A stretch of 64,000 bases of DNA from Ceriagrion tenellum (lineage: Eukaryota; Arthropoda; Insecta; Odonata; Coenagrionidae): contig OY720636.1 in NCBI GenBank assembly GCA_963169105.1, forward strand, positions 144,607,941 through 144,671,940, written 5' to 3'. Positions 59,309 through 64,000 of the stretch are shown piece after piece. The stretch's first letter is position 1, and each line of letters begins with the position of its first letter. The translations under genes were made by a program, and so were the position numbers. The notes below the pieces were generated by a model, which was not told the DNA's origin, ran no database searches, and was given only the letters and a program-made list of their open reading frames with translations.

Positions 59309-59342
59309 GACCTGGGTTTCAGCAACTTCATGCCATCATCAG
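59309..59342 (-). ncRNA. Hammerhead-like motif with intact cores
   Basis: The minus strand reads CTGATGATGGCATGAAGTTG, then CTGAAACCCAGGTC. The CTGATGA core, a weak 4-bp GGCA/TGCT stem, GAAA, a minimal stem III (ACC/GGT around CA) and the GTC triplet are in hammerhead order. AATAAATTG follows downstream (about 59288-59296, minus). No endonuclease or RT sequence was recognised beside it. Confidence 0.45.
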
Positions 59343-59907
59343 GTCATCTGATGCAGACCAATAATCTGTGTTGGTTGAAACAAAGTTGTTTTTTACCATG
59401 GATATTACTCACTTCCACAAAGTGAAGCTGGAGACGATTACTCATGTTTCTCCTTGAATTTTACAAATATAGTGCGCACTGATATGTAAAAGTTTTGGTG
59501 CAACAATCTTTCTCATTAAAATTTGAATTCTCCTGTAATATCCACTGCTGAACATCAGTCCTTCCTGTGTCTCCTCTTTTGAGTCTCTCATAATCCAAAC
59601 CTGTGGGTGATTAGGAAGGATCTCTCGGGCCAAGTCTGCAATTTGTCCTATTTTTCTTCCTTATTCATTTTTACTGACTCCTGTTTTTTTTGTGCTTTTA
59701 TCGGAAGGAAAATGAGCAATTGTTCCAATTGTGTGTTCATTTGGTTTCTGTCCTATATTGCATGTCACTGAACAGTTTCCATCTTAGGGTTACCCATCTC
59801 AATACATTTTGATCGATATCGGATACCAAAGAATGTTTCATATTTTGCTAATTTTTTTCAGCTATTATTTGAAGTAATCTTTACTCCGTTAGTTACAATG
59901 ACAGTGG
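59343..59907. other. Unassigned stretch
   Basis: A 63-codon minus frame (59442-59633) lies upstream of the hammerhead-like motif but shows no Penelope-type motif. Nothing else is seen. Confidence 0.45.
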
Positions 59908-59962
59908 TATCTACATATACAAATTACCTTGCACATCACCTCAAGGGTGTTTGGCAGGGGAT
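59908..59962 (-). repeat. CR1/Jockey-like LINE 3' end (short tail copy)
   Basis: GTATCTACATATAC followed by ACCTTGCACATCACCTCAAG and GTGTTTGGCAGGGG is a diverged reverse complement of the LINE 3' end at 30840-30896. A CATGCACT motif further out is shared with the copy at 52807. Confidence 0.65.
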
Positions 59963-61841
59963 AAATTATAACCAACATGCACTACCTATAGTGTGGAAAT
60001 GAACTTAAATGGAACATGAGTTGCTGCAAACAATCATTAAATATTCTCATGTTACGTGTAGGGACTATTGTAACGCAGCAGAATGCTTCCCTCGGGTTAA
60101 TATTTTGAGAATTATCTGATGAGAGGTCACCATCGACACCCTGATATAATTTTCCCAGGGTCGTCATAGAGTTATTGACTGAAAGTTTGCATGGCTAATT
60201 CTTCTCGAAAATTTCTACGCGGTCATATTTTTGGCTATATTGTGAAGGCAATCAGAGGTTATAGATAAGGGATTTGAAAGTTCGTGTTCCGAACGCGAGC
60301 ATCTGTTTCTCACTATTATCGACTATGACAAGCGTATCGATTTGCATTATGTATTTTCTCTTCTACGTGCTTACTTTACTTGGCGCTGCTTGCGCGAATG
60401 GTGTATTAGAAAGGAGAATTCTTCCCGGTTGGGACCACCCCTTTGCAATCGGTTCCCGTTGCCGACGGGGTCTCCATGTGCAGGCTTGTGCACGAGCCAG
60501 GGTCCAGGCCATCGGCTAACAGGGTATCGACGCGGAAGACACATATGTACTGCGTGTTCTCGAACCCTTCTCATGCGCTGCTGTAGGAGCGGTGGAAATC
60601 GGCCGGTCCTCTCTTTGCCACCTCCCACCAGGGTGGCAATAATTCTCGCTCTCGGGTCGTTTTTTTTCGCGTCCTTTTCGGTGCCAGGGTCATAGTGAAC
60701 GAACGGTTCGCGAGCCACGCCCACCCCACCTTCTTTTTGCCTCTCTCCCTCCCCTTGTCCACTCCCAACCCCACCCCCTTGACCTACCCGGTTAAAAAAA
60801 AACACGCGCCCCCTCCTCTTTTGTCGGCCTCGTTCACCCGCGTGTAAAAAGGGCTTTTTTCTGCTCTCTCTGACCGAGAGACGGGGCTAGGAGAAACGAC
60901 TTCAGTCGGGCGAAATTGAGATCGCGCGATACTTCCACAATTGTGGAGGGAATTTCACCAACGGTGTTAGAGTTCGGCGTGGGCTCCGGGAAAAGATTTG
61001 ACGTCGATAATGTGGCCTCTTGTGATTACTGACCAAGGCGTGTGCGTGAGTGAGTGAGTGACGGGAGCATTTTGATGTCCTGTCTCGATCCTCATAATAT
61101 TCGCTGATTAAGGGAGAAAACGTATCACCGATCAATTAATGCAAGTAATTGTTCAAAAAGAAACATTTAGAGCATATTGGAAAGAGTGATCAAATTTCAG
61201 TGATAATATGATATGTCTTATTGATTCTGTTGCATTCTAGTTGCGAGAGCAGGGCCGCCGACGGCTGTTTCCGTCGGAACTTGGGAATTATATTATTTCT
61301 GCGGCACCTTGTTGTAAAAATTATGCATCTTGAAATAAAAGACCGGCAGGTTTTGTCCTTTCGACTCCTTTTCTGACGGGAAAGTAAACTGTACATCATT
61401 GTAAACTATCACTTGAAAGTGAATCTCTCAGCTTTAGTTATTAATATCTGACGAACTCCAACATAGTAACGTAGATCTGGCCATGAGAATTTAATTTGGG
61501 AAATTGACTGCCGGTCAGAGAGGTTTTACATGTTTTTCCCCCGCGATCGATAAAAGACCATACTTTCAGCCAAAGAGACCTCGAAGTAGGTTAGTCGGTA
61601 GGTAGCGTAGCTAATTAGTTGATTTTCTTCAAATCTTGTGTCTCAATCTTCCATATCTTACTAACGTCACTTTTTGTATAGTCCCTGCATGTCCCTGCGA
61701 TATAGGTAGATGTAAATGAAACGCTATAATGCCCAGGGTAGCCTTTTTGACTATTGCTTATCTTTTCTTCCTCATGTTCACATCTTTCATTACAGAAAAA
61801 ACATTTCTTTACATTTTCAAAGAACCACGGAACGAGCCGCG
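59963..61841. other. Unassigned stretch with a GC-rich patch
   Basis: 60390-60900 is GC-rich, with overlapping frames on both strands (117 codons plus, 144 minus) and no domain. The flanks are A/T-rich. Confidence 0.5.
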
Positions 61842-61874
61842 CAGTCTAAAGTTTTGTGTCTAAACTTTAGACTG
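61842..61874. repeat. Perfect 13-bp inverted repeat with 7-nt loop
   Basis: CAGTCTAAAGTTT (61842-61854) and AAACTTTAGACTG (61862-61874) pair perfectly around TGTGTCT. A further direct copy, GTGTCTAAAGTT, follows at about 61895-61906. It is a stable hairpin in either strand; no polyU follows, and no function is assigned. Confidence 0.85.
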
Positions 61875-62008
61875 TGCCCGAAAGAAAGACCTTTGTGTCT
61901 AAAGTTGGGCCTTACCCCCTGGACTGTGGCGCTTAGCGCTCGCATACGAGTACCTTTTGCATCATATGCACGGTAGCTGTGAGGACAACTTGCTCCTTAA
62001 GGCCCCAA

Positions 62009-62129
62009 TGAGATTCACAGTGGAATTAGACGCCTGGGCAGCTTAATTGGTTAAAGCACTCGGCGCAAAATCGTGGGATCTGGGTTTGATTCCCAGTCCA
62101 GGCGAATGATTTTTCCACTGTGAATTTCA
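62009..62129 (+). mobile_element. tRNA-like foldback element, copy 3
   Basis: The core at 62032-62103 folds as a near-complete tRNA: 7-bp acceptor stem GCCTGGG/TCCAGGC with one G-U pair, D stem GCTT/AAGC and T arm CTGGG-TTTGATT-CCCAG. The anticodon stem is poor. It is enclosed by arms at 62009-62025 and 62113-62129 that pair at 16 of 17 positions (13 consecutive, ATTCACAGTGGAA / TTCCACTGTGAAT). The 3' GAATGATTTTT stretch resembles the 3' arm of copies 1 and 2. The variable loop is missing and the anticodon stem weak, so it is not called a functional tRNA. Confidence 0.75.
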
Positions 62130-62184
62130 CACAATTTCTTTACATATCTATAGATTTTTGAGTGCCTTTAAAAGTTTTAGACCA

Positions 62185-62380
62185 GTCGTTAGCCGAGTGG
62201 TTACCTTAAAGCCGACTGCGCCCAAACGGCTGCGCCCAAACGGCTGCGCCCAAACGGCTACGCCCAAACGGCTGCGCCCAAATGTCCCTGCACTGAAATG
62301 GGCTGCGTTTATGCGGCTTGCGCCGAAACAGCCCTGCGCCGAGACGTCTTTTGCCGAGAGGGCAGCGCCGAAGTGTCCTA
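62185..62380 (+). repeat. GC-rich 14-bp minisatellite headed by a tRNA Ser/Leu-like A box
   Basis: GTCGTTAGCCGAGTGGTTA (62185-62203) contains the A box TAGCCGAGTGG typical of tRNA-Ser and tRNA-Leu. From 62216, five tandem units of CTGCGCCCAAACGG or near copies follow (62216-62284). About six more diverged 14-15-bp units continue to about 62376 (for example GCGCCGAAACAG, GCGCCGAGACG, GCGCCGAAGTG). No B box is found. The whole is strikingly GC-rich against its surroundings and starts only about 55 bp after the tRNA-like foldback. Confidence 0.85.
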
Positions 62381-64000
62381 GACACCTACACTGATCATTT
62401 AATAGATCGTTGAAGGCCATAACCACTACTTTTAACGAGGAACTTGGTTTTTCTGTGCCTACGTCTTAAATTTATAGGAATGGTTTGTAGAATGAAATTT
62501 GTTTACATATTATTTGCGGGAAATCCTAAGCAGTTGTGGCGGAATAGTGGAAGGAAGTAAAAAGTACGTTCACAGTCGAACAGCTCAAACCTATACCCTT
62601 TCGTACTATCCGGTATAGTATAATGGGGGCTATGTACTCTCTATTGCCTTCCAAAAGATGTGGCAGCACTCGGATGTACTTTCTTATTTATGGAATGGAT
62701 ACGGCTGGAAATGCGGTGCCTTAGGTGTTCTATGGCATTGTAGTGATTAAAGCGATTGACGGTACTGTTCGCTGGCAATGATGTTGGAGGAAAATGCTGG
62801 TACCCCTTGGCCTCTTATCTAAGTGTTCATTTGTGAATCATGTGGGCATCTGTCGACATAAAGTGAAACAACTGTTTTCATTTTCGTAATTAGTTAAATT
62901 AAGCGGACGCCTTTCATATCTATAAGCTTTCTTTCGACTTTCATTTGATAATGTCCATAAAGTTGTTTGTGTGAAAGGAAATAATTTATTATTTATGTGT
63001 ATTGTAGAGCTATTTGTGTCAAGAGGGATTCATATATGTTAGTTGTGTACAATATATTGTATATTATTTAGTATATAGCACGTAATATATACAGCATCAT
63101 TTGATAAAAAAATTGTAGTTTGAACGAATTTCATGGTTACCCCCGCACAGGTATTTATCGTTGGGGTAACCTTAAGCTTCTAAAATGTTGTTTTTTTGTT
63201 TTGTACTTTTGTTTTTTGATGGAAGCAATAAATATATTCTATTTTATTCTATATTTTTATGCTGAAACCGTTGAGCTCATCGAGGGGTTTTAGGCACTTG
63301 ATATGAAAAGCTCATGTCGATGCGTTTGAACTTTACCCCGGATTCTTTGATTATCAATAGAATATTCATCGGTACGTGGTCTCCGTTCACTGAAATTGGG
63401 AGAACGGGTTTAGTTTTTTAATCATATGAAAATAGGTTTGGAAAAATGCGTCCGTATATGAAATATCGTGCGTGGTGGTGTGGAGAGTGGAGAGAAAACC
63501 AGGCGATGAGAGGAGCGGACGACCGCATGAATAAGAAAGGTGTTATTGCCAACGATGAACTCGGGGGAACTTTCAAAACGTTTTTAATTTTCTATTAAAA
63601 ACTCGAGCGTCCTTGCCGTTGCATTTATGTCTTACTCACGATGTTTTCCGTGCTTATTTGCTTCATTTTTTAGGGGCATATGCTCTTTGACCGTGTACAC
63701 CTCTTACAAACAGTTGCTCTCAAATACTTTTGATGATTGATGCTAATGCTTTGATGAAAAACCTTCCCTGACCCTCAATTCTCATTAATAAAAGGCTAAT
63801 TTATTCATACTTTGCACTGGCTGACTCCGTGTCGCTTGGCTAAAAAAAATTCTGTACACAGCATTTTCAAAGGTGCATTCGGGATATAATATTTTCGCTT
63901 TTTTTGTACGTTTCGAAGGGTCCACGACCAGTCAAGTGAATTCAACAGCTCAAGAGTTTATGCGTATTTTTTTGCAAGCTCCAAGTTTTTTTCTCCGTGC
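62381..64000. other. Unassigned stretch to the window end
   Basis: A/T-rich; no gene or repeat is recognised. 63000-63090 is especially A/T-rich with TATATTGTATATTATTTAGT-like sequence. Confidence 0.5.

Noticed and set aside
60371..60805. 144-codon minus-strand frame
   Set aside because: GC-rich patch with overlapping plus-strand frames, Gly/Arg/Pro-biased composition and no motif.
62032..62104. Functional tRNA gene
   Set aside because: Acceptor, D and T stems are good, but the anticodon stem is weak, the variable loop is missing and it sits inside inverted arms shared with other repeats; a SINE-like module fits better.
62216..62376. CRISPR-like array
   Set aside because: Units are contiguous 14-mers without spacers, in a eukaryotic repeat-rich context; it is a minisatellite.

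Overview
This window looks like non-coding, repeat-rich nuclear DNA from an arthropod, most likely an insect. Three things point there. No long intact reading frame exists: the longest open frame is 221 codons and is antisense to a decayed reverse transcriptase. The DNA is A/T-rich, with GC-rich patches of a few hundred bases. The identifiable content is a typical arthropod mobile-element set: LINE reverse-transcriptase remnants of two types, Penelope-like elements, a hAT transposase pseudogene, several MITE-like elements and tRNA-derived SINEs. The species cannot be named from sequence alone. I found no convincing host exon, rRNA or functional tRNA gene, so the window is best read as intergenic or intronic.

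Layout. 0-6 kb: an imperfect direct repeat, then a head-to-head pair of tRNA-like foldback elements (797-1136). 6-12 kb: SINE family 1 copy A, an A/T-rich cluster resembling homeodomain/POU sites, an RT 3' fragment on the minus strand (11156-11476) and a foldback element (11835-12017). 12-21 kb: mostly featureless, with one long inverted repeat (15653-15761), a hAT-like MITE rich in TTCGAA/GATTCG (17348-17854) and SINE copy B. 21-30 kb: an RT remnant (23098-23550), a perfect 21-bp-arm hairpin (28461-28506) and hammerhead-like motifs. 30-33 kb: the densest part, with a CR1/Jockey-like RT 3' end, a repeat interrupted by a 173-bp foldback insertion with a 13-bp target duplication, an uninterrupted relative 1.5 kb away, and a pogo/Tigger-like MITE.

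34-41 kb: SINE copy C with a clean target duplication, a TIR element (36271-36907), a Penelope-like GIY-YIG endonuclease remnant (37335-37997) and a hAT transposase pseudogene (39639-40604) beside a second SINE family. 41-49 kb: SINE copy D, inverted relative to copy A and sharing its 5' flank, and a decayed reading frame of unknown identity (47098-47906). 49-64 kb: RT remnants (49938-50340, 57180-58145), a second Penelope-like fragment (52269-52640), a LINE 3' end with a TAA tail (54055-54635), short antisense LINE 3' tails, a third tRNA-like foldback (62009-62129) and a GC-rich 14-bp minisatellite beginning with a tRNA Ser/Leu-like A box (62185-62380).

The most interesting patterns are (1) a recurring hammerhead-ribozyme-like signature, a CTGATGA-type core followed by GAAA and then GTC, at about ten sites; two lie in fragments with a recognisable Penelope-type endonuclease and one in a foldback insertion; and (2) tRNA-like modules enclosed by short complementary arms, seen three times. 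All identifications come from reading and hand translation; no database search was possible.
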